64,000 nt of DNA from Demequina muriae (GTDB taxonomy: Bacteria > Actinomycetota > Actinomycetes > Actinomycetales > Demequinaceae): positions 372,001 to 436,000 of the forward strand of contig NZ_JAUHQA010000001.1 of the NCBI RefSeq assembly GCF_030418295.1, written 5' to 3'. A program made the position numbers and the translations under genes. The notes under the pieces are model-generated. The model ran no database searches and was not told the origin of the DNA. It saw nothing but the letters and a program-made list of their open reading frames with translations. This document shows, piece after piece, positions 26,062-34,935 of the stretch. Position 1 is the first letter of the stretch; every line of letters begins with the position of its first letter.

Positions 26062-27077
26062 AGTACCGTCAGCTCGGCGCCTCCGGCGCCGCCATCTCCC
26101 ACTACTCGCTCGGCACGATGACGTTCGGCGCGGAGACGTCCGAGGAGGACAGCCACGCGCAGCTGGATCTTTATGCCGAGCGCGGCGGCACCGTGATCGA
26201 GACGGCCGACGTCTACAGCGGCGGCGTCTCCGAGCAGATCGTGGGGCGCTGGCTGGCCAACCGGGACAATGCCACCACGGACGCGATGTTCCTCGCCGGC
26301 AAGGGCCGGTTCCCGGTGGGCGTGCCCGCGTTCGAGGCGGGCCTCTCGCGACGCCACCTGCGGCGCGCTCTCGACGCCACGCTGGCGCGCATGGGAGTCG
26401 ACCACCTCGACCTCTACCAGGTGCACTCCTGGGATCCGCTGACGCCGCTCGAGGAGACGCTGGGCTTCCTCGAGGACGCCGTGCGCTCCGGCAAGGTCTC
26501 CTACGTGGGGCTGTCGAACTTCCTCGGCTGGCAGATCGCGCAGGCGGCGACGCTCGCACGCGGGCGCTTCCCGCTCGTGTCGATGCAGCCGCAGTACAAC
26601 CTGCTGGCGCGCGAGGTCGAGTGGGAGATCGTTCCCGCGTCAGAGGCGAACGGCCTGGGGATCCTGCCCTGGTCTCCGCTCGGCGGCGGCTGGCTCGCAG
26701 GCAAGTACACCAAGGACGCGGCGCCCAGCGGCGCGACCCGGCTCGGCGAGGACCCCGAGCGCGGTGTCGAGGCCTACGGCAAGCGGTCCCAGGACGAACG
26801 CACGTGGCGCGTGCTGGACGCGGTCTCGGAAGTCGCCACACGCATCGGCCGCACGGAGGCCCAAGTCTCGCTCGCGTGGCTCGACTCGCGACCGGCCGTG
26901 AGCTCGATCATCCTCGGCTGCCGCACCAGCGAGCAGCTCGCGTCCAACCTCGACGCGAGCGACGTGGAGCTGTCCGCCGAGGACCTCGCGCTGCTCGACG
27001 AGGCCAGCGACCCCCAGCCGGCCAACTGGCCGTACGGCGCCGCTGGCGTCGAGCAGCGGAGTCGGTCTCTCGGGTAG
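26058..27077 (+). CDS. aldo/keto reductase
   Basis: The start is GTG 26058, overlapping the epimerase stop. The 339-residue TIM-barrel protein has the catalytic tetrad: Asp and Tyr in ETADVYSGG, Lys in LAGKGRF and His in YQVHSWD; the NADPH site is at RIGRTEAQVSLAWLDSRPAVSSIILGCRTSEQL. It is the last gene of the transporter operon and may reduce or oxidise a sugar intermediate. The stop is followed by a repeat-rich convergent gap. Confidence 0.92.
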   Translation: MKYRQLGASGAAISHYSLGTMTFGAETSEEDSHAQLDLYAERGGTVIETADVYSGGVSEQIVGRWLANRDNATTDAMFLAGKGRFPVGVPAFEAGLSRRHLRRALDATLARMGVDHLDLYQVHSWDPLTPLEETLGFLEDAVRSGKVSYVGLSNFLGWQIAQAATLARGRFPLVSMQPQYNLLAREVEWEIVPASEANGLGILPWSPLGGGWLAGKYTKDAAPSGATRLGEDPERGVEAYGKRSQDERTWRVLDAVSEVATRIGRTEAQVSLAWLDSRPAVSSIILGCRTSEQLASNLDASDVELSAEDLALLDEASDPQPANWPYGAAGVEQRSRSLG

Positions 27078-27108
27078 CGCAGCGGAGTCGCTCGCTCGGC
27101 TAGCCCTG

Positions 27109-27195
27109 GTCAGATGGCCGATGCGCGGGTGGCCAAGGGGCGAGAGCTGGGACGGCCCAGTCAGTCGGCCGATGCGCGGGTGGGCCACGGGGCGA
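27109..27195. repeat. imperfect direct repeat carrying two 14-mer motif copies
   Basis: A 35-36 bp sequence occurs at 27109-27143 and again at 27160-27195, differing at a few bases and one inserted G. Each contains GGCCGATGCGCGGG. The second copy includes the last codons and stop of the minus-strand gene that follows. The core belongs to the dispersed 10-mer described below. Confidence 0.8.
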
Positions 27196-27808
27196 ACGCC
27201 GGCGCGGCCTTGATGGCGGCTCGGGCGGCACGGCGCTCGTGCCTGCTATGCCTGACCCAACTGCGATCAGTGCCGTCGCGTCCCGTCATCCCGTACGCCA
27301 GTCCGCGACGCTCCACGCGCTCCCACGCCATGCCCGTGGCGACCGCGATGGCCAGGGACTCGAGCCAGTCGGCCATCTCCTCGACCCTCTCGTCGCAGGC
27401 GTCGCAGCTGCACATGGGGGCGCTGGTCTCGAGCGTCGCGCCGGCCAGCATCACGACCCCCGGGGAGCCGGTCTCGATCACCGTCAACGGCGCTCCCGGC
27501 CCGCGAGGGACGAGGCGGCGCACGGCGGGCGGTGCTCCGGCGATCGGCTCTCGGGGCCGGGGCGCGCGTTCCGGGAAGGCACGGTCCTGCGCGGGGTCCA
27601 CGTCGGCGATTACCTCGACGTCGTACTCGGCGACCAGGTGATCGACCAGGGCGCGAGCGAGCGTCCACGCGACCTCGAAGCGCTCCAGATGGTCGGTGCG
27701 CGAGTAACTGTCGGCCGGCGGGCTCATGTCCCAGCGCTCGCCGTACGGGATGACGGCGCCCGAGTCGTCGCGAAACTCCGCGAACGCGACGTCCGGCCTC
27801 CAGTCCAT
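27161..27808 (-). CDS. DUF6226-like hypothetical protein
   Basis: The 215-residue protein has an aromatic opening, a helical ERFEVAWTLARALVDHLVAEYDVEV block, a central PGAPLTVIETGSPGVVMLAGA strand region and a CSCDACDE motif. That order matches what I remember of the actinobacterial DUF6226 family, whose function is unknown. The CxCxxC group could bind metal. The C-terminus (APWPTRASAD) is coded by a copy of the repeat motif, which suggests the motif extended or altered the gene end. Confidence 0.65.
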   Translation of the reverse strand: MDWRPDVAFAEFRDDSGAVIPYGERWDMSPPADSYSRTDHLERFEVAWTLARALVDHLVAEYDVEVIADVDPAQDRAFPERAPRPREPIAGAPPAVRRLVPRGPGAPLTVIETGSPGVVMLAGATLETSAPMCSCDACDERVEEMADWLESLAIAVATGMAWERVERRGLAYGMTGRDGTDRSWVRHSRHERRAARAAIKAAPAFAPWPTRASAD

Positions 27809-27842
27809 GGACTCAGCGTAGGCGCGGCGCTAGCCTGAGGCC

Positions 27843-28028
27843 ATGGCCAACCCGCTGGTACCCGCCGTATACGACGTCATCTGGACGCTCGCCGTGCTGG
27901 CGATCCCCACCGCGATCGTCGTGACCATCGTGCTGGTCGTCCGCCGCTCGCGTGCCCACGGGGAAGGGTCCGGCGCCCTGCAGGCGAATACCGACGTGAC
28001 CGGACCCCGCGACACCCCGCTCGCCTGA
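27843..28028 (+). CDS. 61-residue single-pass membrane protein
   Basis: The product has one strongly hydrophobic helix (residues 9-34, VIWTLAVLAIPTAIVVTIVLVV) followed by RRSRAHGEG and a polar tail, giving an N-out, C-in topology. It diverges from the DUF6226-like gene by 34 bp. Such small proteins are common in actinobacteria, and no function can be assigned. Coding is supported by the hydrophobic run and third-position GC. Confidence 0.6.
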   Translation: MANPLVPAVYDVIWTLAVLAIPTAIVVTIVLVVRRSRAHGEGSGALQANTDVTGPRDTPLA

Positions 28029-28074
28029 CCCTGCCCGCTGGCTCGGCCACGGCCGTTGTGAGAGTCTCAAGGTC

Positions 28075-28659
28075 ATGCGCTCCTCTCTCACCAGACTCGT
28101 GACCGTGGCCGGCGTCCTGGCGGGCGTCGCAGCATTGTCGGCGTGCGGGCCAGGTGACGACGGCCCCGGCGAGGACGCTGCGGCCGTGACGTTCCGCCCC
28201 GTTGAGGCAGCCGTGCTCGTGGAGTCGGCCGGCGACGCACTGCCCCCAGAAGTCGAGGGTCACGAGGCCGCCGACTGGTTCGCGGCCGGCGACTGCGCGG
28301 CGGAGGCCCCGACCGGTGAAGGCTTCGCGGCCGCGTGCTCCGCGGATGGCAGCGAGATCTTCCTGCTCGGCGCGACCGCTCTCGACGGCACGGACGTCGA
28401 GAGCGTCGAGGTCACCCGCGACGACGAGACAGGCGACGCCGTGACGCTGACGTTCTCCGAGGCGGGGACTCAGGCGCTCGCCGACCTCACCGAAGAAGCG
28501 GTCGGCCAGCCCCAACCCGGCAATCGGATCGCGATCGTGGTCGACGGCACCGTGCTCGCCTCCCCTGTCGTGCAGTCGGCCATCACCAATGGCCTCATCT
28601 CGGTCTTCGGCGGCACGGGAGACGACGTCGTCCAAGCGATCGCCGACGCGCTCGACTGA
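28075..28659 (+). CDS. lipoprotein with a SecD-P1-like domain
   Basis: The 194-residue precursor has a lipobox (GVAALSACGPG, Cys near residue 24). The C-terminal 90 residues resemble the first periplasmic (P1 head) domain of SecD: VTLTFSEAGTQALADLTEEA followed by NRIAIVVDGTVLASPVVQSAI. In SecD that head contacts translocating proteins. No SecD transmembrane part is present, so this is a free, lipid-anchored version. It might act as a chaperone-like factor at the outer face of the membrane; this is inference. Confidence 0.7.
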   Translation: MRSSLTRLVTVAGVLAGVAALSACGPGDDGPGEDAAAVTFRPVEAAVLVESAGDALPPEVEGHEAADWFAAGDCAAEAPTGEGFAAACSADGSEIFLLGATALDGTDVESVEVTRDDETGDAVTLTFSEAGTQALADLTEEAVGQPQPGNRIAIVVDGTVLASPVVQSAITNGLISVFGGTGDDVVQAIADALD

Positions 28660-28667
28660 TCCCCGCA

Positions 28668-28682
28668 GCCACCTCCGGTGGC
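28668..28682 (+). terminator. short hairpin after the SecD-P1-like gene
   Basis: GCCACC and GGTGGC form a perfect 6-bp stem with a 3-base loop 9 bp after the stop. There is no T-run. It is followed at 28698 by a dispersed 10-mer copy in the transcript orientation. Confidence 0.35.
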
Positions 28683-28744
28683 GAGACCGCCGCACCGCGC
28701 ATCGGCCGATTCGCATCTCCCAGCAACGCCCATAGTGTGGAGGG

Positions 28745-29245
28745 ATGACTTCCGCCAACGAGAGCCCCGACGTCGCTCCCGACGTCACCACCGACGAGAT
28801 CCTGCAGGCCTTCGCTCGTGACGTCGAGCTCCTGCTCACCACGCTGCCGCCGTCCTCGTCCGACACCTTGGTCGAGGACCCGCACCGCGAGCTCGACCCC
28901 ATCGAGACCGAGATGCTCGCGGACATGCCACATGCACTCGACCCCGCGCGCGACAACCGGTACCTGCGCTCCGAGTACGCCGAGTTCATCCAGCTCGCCG
29001 TCACGGTCGACGCCACGGCACGCGAGGCCCAGGACCGCGCCCGCACGGTGCTCGAGGCGCTGCCGGAGCAGGACGGCATCGCGCTGGTGCAGCAGCCGTT
29101 CCAGACGCTCACCCCCGAGCAGGCCACGGCCATCGGCGCGCTGGGAGACGAGACGCTCCTGCGCGCGAATGCCGACGGCCAACAGCTCGCCGAGGACATC
29201 GCGATCTTCCTCGACCGCAACGTCACGATCGCCGAAGAGGAGTAG
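28745..29245 (+). CDS. acidic hypothetical protein
   Basis: This 166-residue, mostly helical acidic protein has no signal peptide or membrane segment. Its most regular part is a DATAREAQDRARTVLEALPEQDGIALVQQPFQTLTPEQ stretch. I do not recognise the family. It stands between the SecD-P1-like lipoprotein gene and sbcD, with 73 bp to the latter. Coding is supported by third-position GC and absence of a better frame. Confidence 0.6.
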   Translation: MTSANESPDVAPDVTTDEILQAFARDVELLLTTLPPSSSDTLVEDPHRELDPIETEMLADMPHALDPARDNRYLRSEYAEFIQLAVTVDATAREAQDRARTVLEALPEQDGIALVQQPFQTLTPEQATAIGALGDETLLRANADGQQLAEDIAIFLDRNVTIAEEE

Positions 29246-29318
29246 CAGGCCCATCGCGAGCGTGGGTCACGACGCCGGTACGCGCGTGGGCGTCGGTCGC
29301 GCCCGCTAGCCTCGGGCC

Positions 29319-30533
29319 ATGCGCCTTCTCCACACCAGCGACTGGCACATCGGCCGCACGTTCCACGGGCACAGCACCGACGATCACCTGCGGTCGGTGC
29401 TCGCCGCCATCGCCGATGCGGTGGCTGAGTTCAGCGTCGACGCCGTCGTCGTCGCGGGCGACATCTTCGACAGCTCGACCCCCAAGGCCGGGGCCTTCAC
29501 GCTGCTGGCCGATGCGCTCCGAGCCATTCGCGACAACGGGGCCCAGGTGGTCCTCACCTCGGGCAACCACGACGGCCCCGCGAGGCTCGCGCACAATGCC
29601 GCCTTCGCCTCGGCCGGCGGCGTCCACATCAAGGCCGACCACACGGACCTCGCCTCCCCCGTCACGCTGAGCGACGAGCACGGCGAGGTGCTCGTCTACG
29701 GCATCCCGTATCTCCACCCTGAGTTCATGCGCGGCGCCTACGCGGAGTTCACCGGGTCGACCCATCAGGACGCCCTGGCATTCGCCATGGATCAGATCAG
29801 GGCCGATGCGCTCGCCCGCCCCGGCAGTTCAGATACGCAGGGCAAGACCCCACCCCGGTACGTGGTTGCCGCCCACTGCTTCGCCGCATCGGCCGCAGGC
29901 ACCGCCCCGCCGGAGACGACCGAGGACACCGGCCGCGCCGAGGAGCGCGACATCACGCGTGGCGGGCTCAACCTGGTGGACATCGCGACGTTTGACGGGC
30001 CGGCGTACACCGCGCTGGGACACATTCATTCGCGCCAGACCTTGAGCGACACGGTCCGCTACAGCGGCGCTCCCCTGCGGTTCTCGTTCGGCGAGCGGAG
30101 CAGCGCGAAGGGAATGTGGCTCGTGGACTTGGGCGCGGACGGCCTCGAGAGTGCGACCTGGCTCGAGCTGCCCACCCCGCGCGCAGCCGTGCGCCTCGAG
30201 GGGACGCTGGCCGCGCTCATGGCCCCCGATGCGCACCCCGGCGCCGAGGAGGCCTGGGTCGAGGTGATCCTCACCGATGACCAGCTGCCGCGCGACGCGA
30301 TGCGCACGCTCCAGGCGCGCTACCCGCACGCGGTGACGCTGTCGCATCGGCCCGCCAACCGCTACGACGCCGGTCCGCAGCAGTACGCGGAGCGCGTCGA
30401 GGGCAAGAGCGACGCCGAGGTGCTCGAGGAGTTCCTCACGTATGTGCGCAACGGCGCGGGCCCCACCGACGCCGAGCACGCCCTGCTCAATGAGGCCCTC
30501 GACGCGATCGACGCGCGGGAGGCCACCCGATGA
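29319..30533 (+). CDS. sbcD: exonuclease SbcCD subunit D
   Basis: The 404-residue metallophosphoesterase has the five motifs of SbcD/Mre11: HTSDWHIGRTFHG (residues 4-16), VVVAGDIFDSSTP, LTSGNHDGPARLA, VVAAHCF and TALGHIHSRQTL. These residues hold the two Mn ions. With SbcC it forms an ATP-driven nuclease that opens hairpins and trims protein-blocked DNA ends. Its stop overlaps the sbcC start by 4 bp (ATGA). Confidence 0.96.
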   Translation: MRLLHTSDWHIGRTFHGHSTDDHLRSVLAAIADAVAEFSVDAVVVAGDIFDSSTPKAGAFTLLADALRAIRDNGAQVVLTSGNHDGPARLAHNAAFASAGGVHIKADHTDLASPVTLSDEHGEVLVYGIPYLHPEFMRGAYAEFTGSTHQDALAFAMDQIRADALARPGSSDTQGKTPPRYVVAAHCFAASAAGTAPPETTEDTGRAEERDITRGGLNLVDIATFDGPAYTALGHIHSRQTLSDTVRYSGAPLRFSFGERSSAKGMWLVDLGADGLESATWLELPTPRAAVRLEGTLAALMAPDAHPGAEEAWVEVILTDDQLPRDAMRTLQARYPHAVTLSHRPANRYDAGPQQYAERVEGKSDAEVLEEFLTYVRNGAGPTDAEHALLNEALDAIDAREATR

Positions 30534-33500
30534 AGGTGCTCTCACTGGAGGTCGAGGGATTCGGCCCATATCTGCGGCGCCAGACCATCGACTTCGCCGA
30601 GTTCGACGACGACATCTTCGTGATCACCGGCAAGACTGGCGCGGGCAAGAGCACGATTCTGGACGCCATCGTGTTCGCCCTCTACGACGCGGTGCCGCGC
30701 TACCAGGGCGCGGCCAAGTCGGTGCGCAGCGACTTCTGCACGCCCGAGGACCCCACCGTCGTCACCCTGGAGTTCGAGTCGGGTGGCGAGCGGTATCGCG
30801 TGCGGCGATCCCCGGAGTTCCGGCGACCCAAGCAGCGCGGCGAGGGCCTCACCACCCAGAAGGCCGAGGCGACGCTGTGGGTCGAACGCGACGGCTCGTG
30901 GGAAGCGCTGGCGGTGCGCCCCGTCGAGGCCGGGCAGCTCATCACCGACATCCTGGGGCTCAGCGCGGACCAGTTCCTGCAGGTGATCCTGCTCGCCCAA
31001 GGGCGGTTCCAGAAGTTCCTGGAGGCCAAGACCGATGAGCGCCGCGACGTGCTGCGGTCGCTGTTCGGCACCAGCCGGTTCGCCGCACTCGAGCGCCATG
31101 TGCGCGACGTCGCGAAGGAACGGTCACGCGAGGTCGAGGCGGCCGATGCCGGCTTGGGCGAGCTCATCGCGCGGGCGTCGTCAGAGGCCGGGGTTGCGAC
31201 TCCGGGGCTCGCCGAGCGCGACACCTGGCTGGCTGCCACGGCCGATGCGCTGGCGGAGTCAGCACTGGAGGCGGAGTCCGCGCGCATCAGCGCAGGCAAG
31301 AATGCCGATGCGGCGGCCACCGCCCTCGCAGCGGCGAAGGCTGCCGCGGACAAGCAGGCGAAGCTGGCCGAGGCTCGCGAGACGGTGGCGGCGCTCGAGG
31401 CACGCGCCCACGAGCACGAGGCCGATCGCTCCCGGCTCGATTCGGCGACGCGCGCGAAGCCGGTGGCGGCGCCGATGCGCGCCGTGGAGCGCGCTGAGGC
31501 CGAGGTCGAGAAGGCGACGCTCGCGCGGGACGCCGCTCTGGACAGCGCTCGGGCCGCGGCCATGGCGGAGGTCGCGTGGCCGCAGGCGTCCGGGAGGCTG
31601 GCGGAGGCCTCCGAAGAGTCGCTGGCCGCGCGCGTGAGCGAGTTGGCGGGCGAGATCGGCGCGCTGTCGACGGCGCTGGAGCTGGAACTCGCGCTGCCCC
31701 GGCTGCGCGAGGAGGCGGAGTCGGCCGAGGCCGCCGTGACTGCGGCTGCCGACAACCGAGATGCGGTGCAGAAGGACATCGACGCGCTGCCGGAGCTCGC
31801 GAAGGCGCTGCGCGCGGCTCGCGATGAGGCGGCGGCGACGGCGGCACGTGTCGACGACCTCGAGCAGGCGCACGTGCGCGCCGAGGCCGTGGCGCAGGCC
31901 CACGAGCGCGCCCTCGAGCTGGCGACCGAACTGGCCGGTGCAGCCCAGGACCGCGATGAGGCGCTGAAGGCTCACGCCGCGGCGACCGAGGCCTACAACG
32001 ACCTGGTGCAGCGGCGCCTGCGGTCGCAGGCGGCCCACCTGGCGGCTGAGTTGACCGACGGCGAGCCATGTCCAGTCTGCGGAGCGACGGAGCACCCCGC
32101 ACCCGCCCAGCCGTCGGACCATCACGTGACCGACGACGAGGTCGACGCCGCACGCGCCGCTGAGGCAGAGGCGTCCGATCTGCTCAAGGGCGCCAAGGAC
32201 GCGGTGGCGGGGGTGGAGTCGAATCTCGCGGTCGTGCGGGCGACCGCGGGCGACCGGGACGCGGAGTCGGCGACCGCCGCCGTCGAGGCCGCGCTCGCGC
32301 AACTGGAGGCCGCGCATGCGGCGGCCGACGAGCGCGCACGGCTGGACGAGCAGCTGGCGGGTCTCGATGAGCGGGAGTCAGGGCTCAAGGAGTCGCTCGC
32401 CTCGACGTCGGGGTCGCTCGACGCGGCGCGCGCGGCACGGACGCAGGCGATGGCCGCAGTCGAGTCGGCGGAGAAGGCGGTCGCGAAGAGCCGCGCCGAG
32501 TACGAGTCGGTGGGCGCCCGGGCGCGCGACCTCGAACGCGCTAAGGAGTTGGTGGCCGCGGTCGCGCAGGCCGTGGGAGCTCTGGCCGCTGCGACATCCG
32601 CCGTGTCGCAGGCGCGGGCGTCTCTCACGGAGGCGCTCGACGAGTCGGGCTTCGACACCGCCGAGGCGGCACGGGACGCGCTGCTGCCGGAGGTCGATCT
32701 GGTGGCGCTCCGCGAGTCCGTCGCCACGCACGAGTCGAAGCTCGCGGGCGCCAGGGCCGTGGTAGCCAATCTCAGTGCCGAGGACCTGCCCTCGGTGGCG
32801 GAGGCCGCGGCGACGACGGACCTCGAGGCGCTGACCGCATCGGCCGTCGAGACGGCCCAGGCGAGAGACGACGCGGTGGCTGCCGAGACCGCCGCGGTCG
32901 CGCGCAGCAAGCGGTTCCAGGCCCTGCGCGCCGAGTACGCCGAGAAGGCGGAGTCGTCGCAGCAGGCGCGGGCCGCGCGCGACGTGGCGCTGACGCTGGC
33001 GGACAGCCTTGAGGGCAACCCGCCGAACGATCGCCGGATCCGTCTCGAGTCATTCGTGCTGGCGTCCAAGCTCGAGCGCATCGTGGCGGCGGCGAACGTG
33101 CGGCTGCAGGTGATGTCGAGCGGGCAGTACCGGCTCGAGCACGACGACGACAAGCAGTACCGCAACACCCAGGCCGGGCTGGGCCTCAGGATCGCCGACT
33201 CTCACACCGGCCAGTCGCGGTCCACCAGCTCGCTCTCGGGCGGCGAGACGTTCCTCGCGTCGCTGTCCTTGGCGTTGGGACTCGCGGAGACGGTGACCGC
33301 CGAGGCGGGCGGCATCCGGCTGTCGACGCTGTTCATCGACGAGGGCTTCGGGTCGCTCGACGGCGACACCCTCGAGGTCGCGATGTCCACGCTGGACGAG
33401 CTGAGGTCGGGCGGCCGCACCATCGGACTGATCTCCCACGTCGAGGCGATGAAGGAGCAGATCGCGGCGAAGCTCGAGGTCGAGCGGCTGGCCGATGGGT

Positions 33501-33538
33501 CGAGTCAGGTGGTGCCGTACCCGACTCGGGCCACGTAG
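30530..33538 (+). CDS. sbcC: exonuclease SbcCD subunit C (SMC-like ATPase), 3' end altered by an insertion
   Basis: The 1002-residue ATPase has Walker A at VITGKTGAGKSTILDAI, long coiled coils, a zinc hook CPVC near residue 513, the signature SSLSGGETFLASLSLALGL and Walker B LFIDEGFGSLD. It works with SbcD in double-strand end processing. The last 74 bp before 33510 are repeated exactly at 34936-35009; beyond 33510 the reading frame runs only nine more codons (VPYPTRAT) to a stop. The displaced copy reads on to a different tail, so the present C-terminus was probably supplied by the insertion. Confidence 0.95.
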   Translation: MKVLSLEVEGFGPYLRRQTIDFAEFDDDIFVITGKTGAGKSTILDAIVFALYDAVPRYQGAAKSVRSDFCTPEDPTVVTLEFESGGERYRVRRSPEFRRPKQRGEGLTTQKAEATLWVERDGSWEALAVRPVEAGQLITDILGLSADQFLQVILLAQGRFQKFLEAKTDERRDVLRSLFGTSRFAALERHVRDVAKERSREVEAADAGLGELIARASSEAGVATPGLAERDTWLAATADALAESALEAESARISAGKNADAAATALAAAKAAADKQAKLAEARETVAALEARAHEHEADRSRLDSATRAKPVAAPMRAVERAEAEVEKATLARDAALDSARAAAMAEVAWPQASGRLAEASEESLAARVSELAGEIGALSTALELELALPRLREEAESAEAAVTAAADNRDAVQKDIDALPELAKALRAARDEAAATAARVDDLEQAHVRAEAVAQAHERALELATELAGAAQDRDEALKAHAAATEAYNDLVQRRLRSQAAHLAAELTDGEPCPVCGATEHPAPAQPSDHHVTDDEVDAARAAEAEASDLLKGAKDAVAGVESNLAVVRATAGDRDAESATAAVEAALAQLEAAHAAADERARLDEQLAGLDERESGLKESLASTSGSLDAARAARTQAMAAVESAEKAVAKSRAEYESVGARARDLERAKELVAAVAQAVGALAAATSAVSQARASLTEALDESGFDTAEAARDALLPEVDLVALRESVATHESKLAGARAVVANLSAEDLPSVAEAAATTDLEALTASAVETAQARDDAVAAETAAVARSKRFQALRAEYAEKAESSQQARAARDVALTLADSLEGNPPNDRRIRLESFVLASKLERIVAAANVRLQVMSSGQYRLEHDDDKQYRNTQAGLGLRIADSHTGQSRSTSSLSGGETFLASLSLALGLAETVTAEAGGIRLSTLFIDEGFGSLDGDTLEVAMSTLDELRSGGRTIGLISHVEAMKEQIAAKLEVERLADGSSQVVPYPTRAT
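33437..33510 (+). repeat. 74-bp direct repeat, left copy (inside sbcC)
   Basis: This stretch is identical over 74 bp to 34936-35009. It starts at CACGTCGAGGCG and ends at CGAGTCAGGT. It codes for residues near the C-terminus of SbcC and is the left junction of the 1.5-kb insertion. Confidence 0.95.
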
Positions 33539-33582
33539 GACCTGCGGCGCAGTCGTCCCAGTCCAACCCGGATTGGGAGTGC

Positions 33583-34680
33583 CTACAAGCCGACCTCATC
33601 GACCGCGTGAGTCGCCTGCGCGGTAGTGAATCCCTCGTACTTCAACTGGTCAATGAGACTGGCGCGTGAGAACGACGAGAAGTCGAGATACGACTCGGCG
33701 GACTTGACCGCCTGTTCGTTCCAGTCGGCGTCCACCGCATCGGCTCCGTGCGTCGCTTGGTCGCTAGTGAATCCTTCGTACTCCAGTTGCTCGATGAGCC
33801 CCGTGTACGAGAAGGCCGAGAAGTCGAGGTACGACTCAGCAGACTTGGCAGCCTGCTCCTTCCAGTCCGCCCCGACCGCATCGACCGCGTACTCGGCATC
33901 CGCAGACGCGAAGCCTTCGTACTCGAGCTGTCCGATGAGCCCCGCACGAGAGAAGGCAGAGAAATCGAGGTAAGACACAGCCGACTCTCGGGCGTTCTCC
34001 TGCGCGACCGTTTCTTGTGGCGCATCGTCGGCAGGCTCGTCCGTCTCTTGTGGCTCTGTTGGCTCCTTGGCCTGATTGGACTCATCGGGCTCGTCGCCAG
34101 GGCACGGTTCATCATCCTTCACCGCGGCAAGAAGCACTCGGGCCTCGACGGGCACCTCAGCACCTGCGGCTGGCTCCTGGGTGCACACGGTCCAGTTCGA
34201 GTCGACGAGCTGCAACCGTCCCTCGCCTGACGCGTCCTCCTGGTCAACAAGGTACGAGCCAAGTGCCTGAAGCGAGTCCTGTGCGTCCTGCAGGTTGGAA
34301 CCCACCACCTCGGGCATCACAAACGTCGTCGGCACCGCAGACTCAGACGGATCGGCTGATGAATTCGCGACCACCGGAGAGGGCGACGGGCTCGCGACCG
34401 CCTCACCATTACCGCCAGAGGCCGCGGCGCCGAGCGCACCAATACCCAGAAATGCCACCAACGCGGCACCGGGAATGACGAAGCGCTTCTTCTTCCACCA
34501 CGGCCGTGCGTCGGGCTCGCCGGGCGTTGGAGGTGGGCTTGCCGCCACTCCGGCGTTCGGCTCCGCGCTTGATGTCGGTGACGCTGCCGGCACGATGTGG
34601 TCGGTCCATTGCGAACCGTCCCAATAGCGCTGGCTACCGTCGGGCTGGGCGTACCAGTTGGCGGGTGCGTTGTCTGTCAT
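33583..34680 (-). CDS. DUF2510-TM-PASTA protein with three Ltp-like repeats
   Basis: The 365-residue protein reads: a DUF2510 WxxGxxxW-type module (NWYAQPDGSQRYWDGSQW), one transmembrane helix near residues 68-88, a PASTA domain (FVMPEVVGSNLQDAQDSLQALG), a Glu/Pro-rich stalk with DDEPCPGDEPDE, and three 48-residue repeats each containing SAxSYLDFSxFSxxxLIxQLxYEGF. The repeats match the Ltp/host-cell-surface lipoprotein domain; in a Streptococcus thermophilus prophage Ltp blocks phage DNA injection. The repeats would lie outside the cell. The gene fills the insertion in sbcC, so it is probably acquired cargo; a superinfection-exclusion role is inferred. Confidence 0.8.
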   Translation of the reverse strand: MTDNAPANWYAQPDGSQRYWDGSQWTDHIVPAASPTSSAEPNAGVAASPPPTPGEPDARPWWKKKRFVIPGAALVAFLGIGALGAAASGGNGEAVASPSPSPVVANSSADPSESAVPTTFVMPEVVGSNLQDAQDSLQALGSYLVDQEDASGEGRLQLVDSNWTVCTQEPAAGAEVPVEARVLLAAVKDDEPCPGDEPDESNQAKEPTEPQETDEPADDAPQETVAQENARESAVSYLDFSAFSRAGLIGQLEYEGFASADAEYAVDAVGADWKEQAAKSAESYLDFSAFSYTGLIEQLEYEGFTSDQATHGADAVDADWNEQAVKSAESYLDFSSFSRASLIDQLKYEGFTTAQATHAVDEVGL

Positions 34681-34764
34681 CGCTCGTTCACTCCCTCAAG
34701 CAGCAGACTCGCTCCTGGCCATGCCGACCAAATCGCACCATCCGCTAGTGCTGAGAAAAGGCTA

Positions 34765-34789
34765 GTGATATCACAGGTGAAAGTCACCT
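34765..34789. promoter_or_regulatory. adjacent palindromes upstream of the Ltp-repeat gene
   Basis: GTGATATCAC (34765-34774) is a perfect 10-bp palindrome, and AGGTGA-AAG-TCACCT (34775-34789) directly follows. They lie about 85-110 bp before the start of the minus-strand gene. Two touching palindromes in a promoter region suggest operators. No regulator gene lies on the insertion. Confidence 0.5.
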
Positions 34790-34935
34790 CAGTGTTTTGA
34801 ATGCCACACAGTGCACACGGATCGCCGGACCGTGCTTAGCCTTAAGTTCGGAGAATTTCGACAACTACGCGTATACGCCTACGCATTTCTCCAACATCTG
34901 GAGATACCGTCGCAAATGCCGCCTATTGGTCGCTT

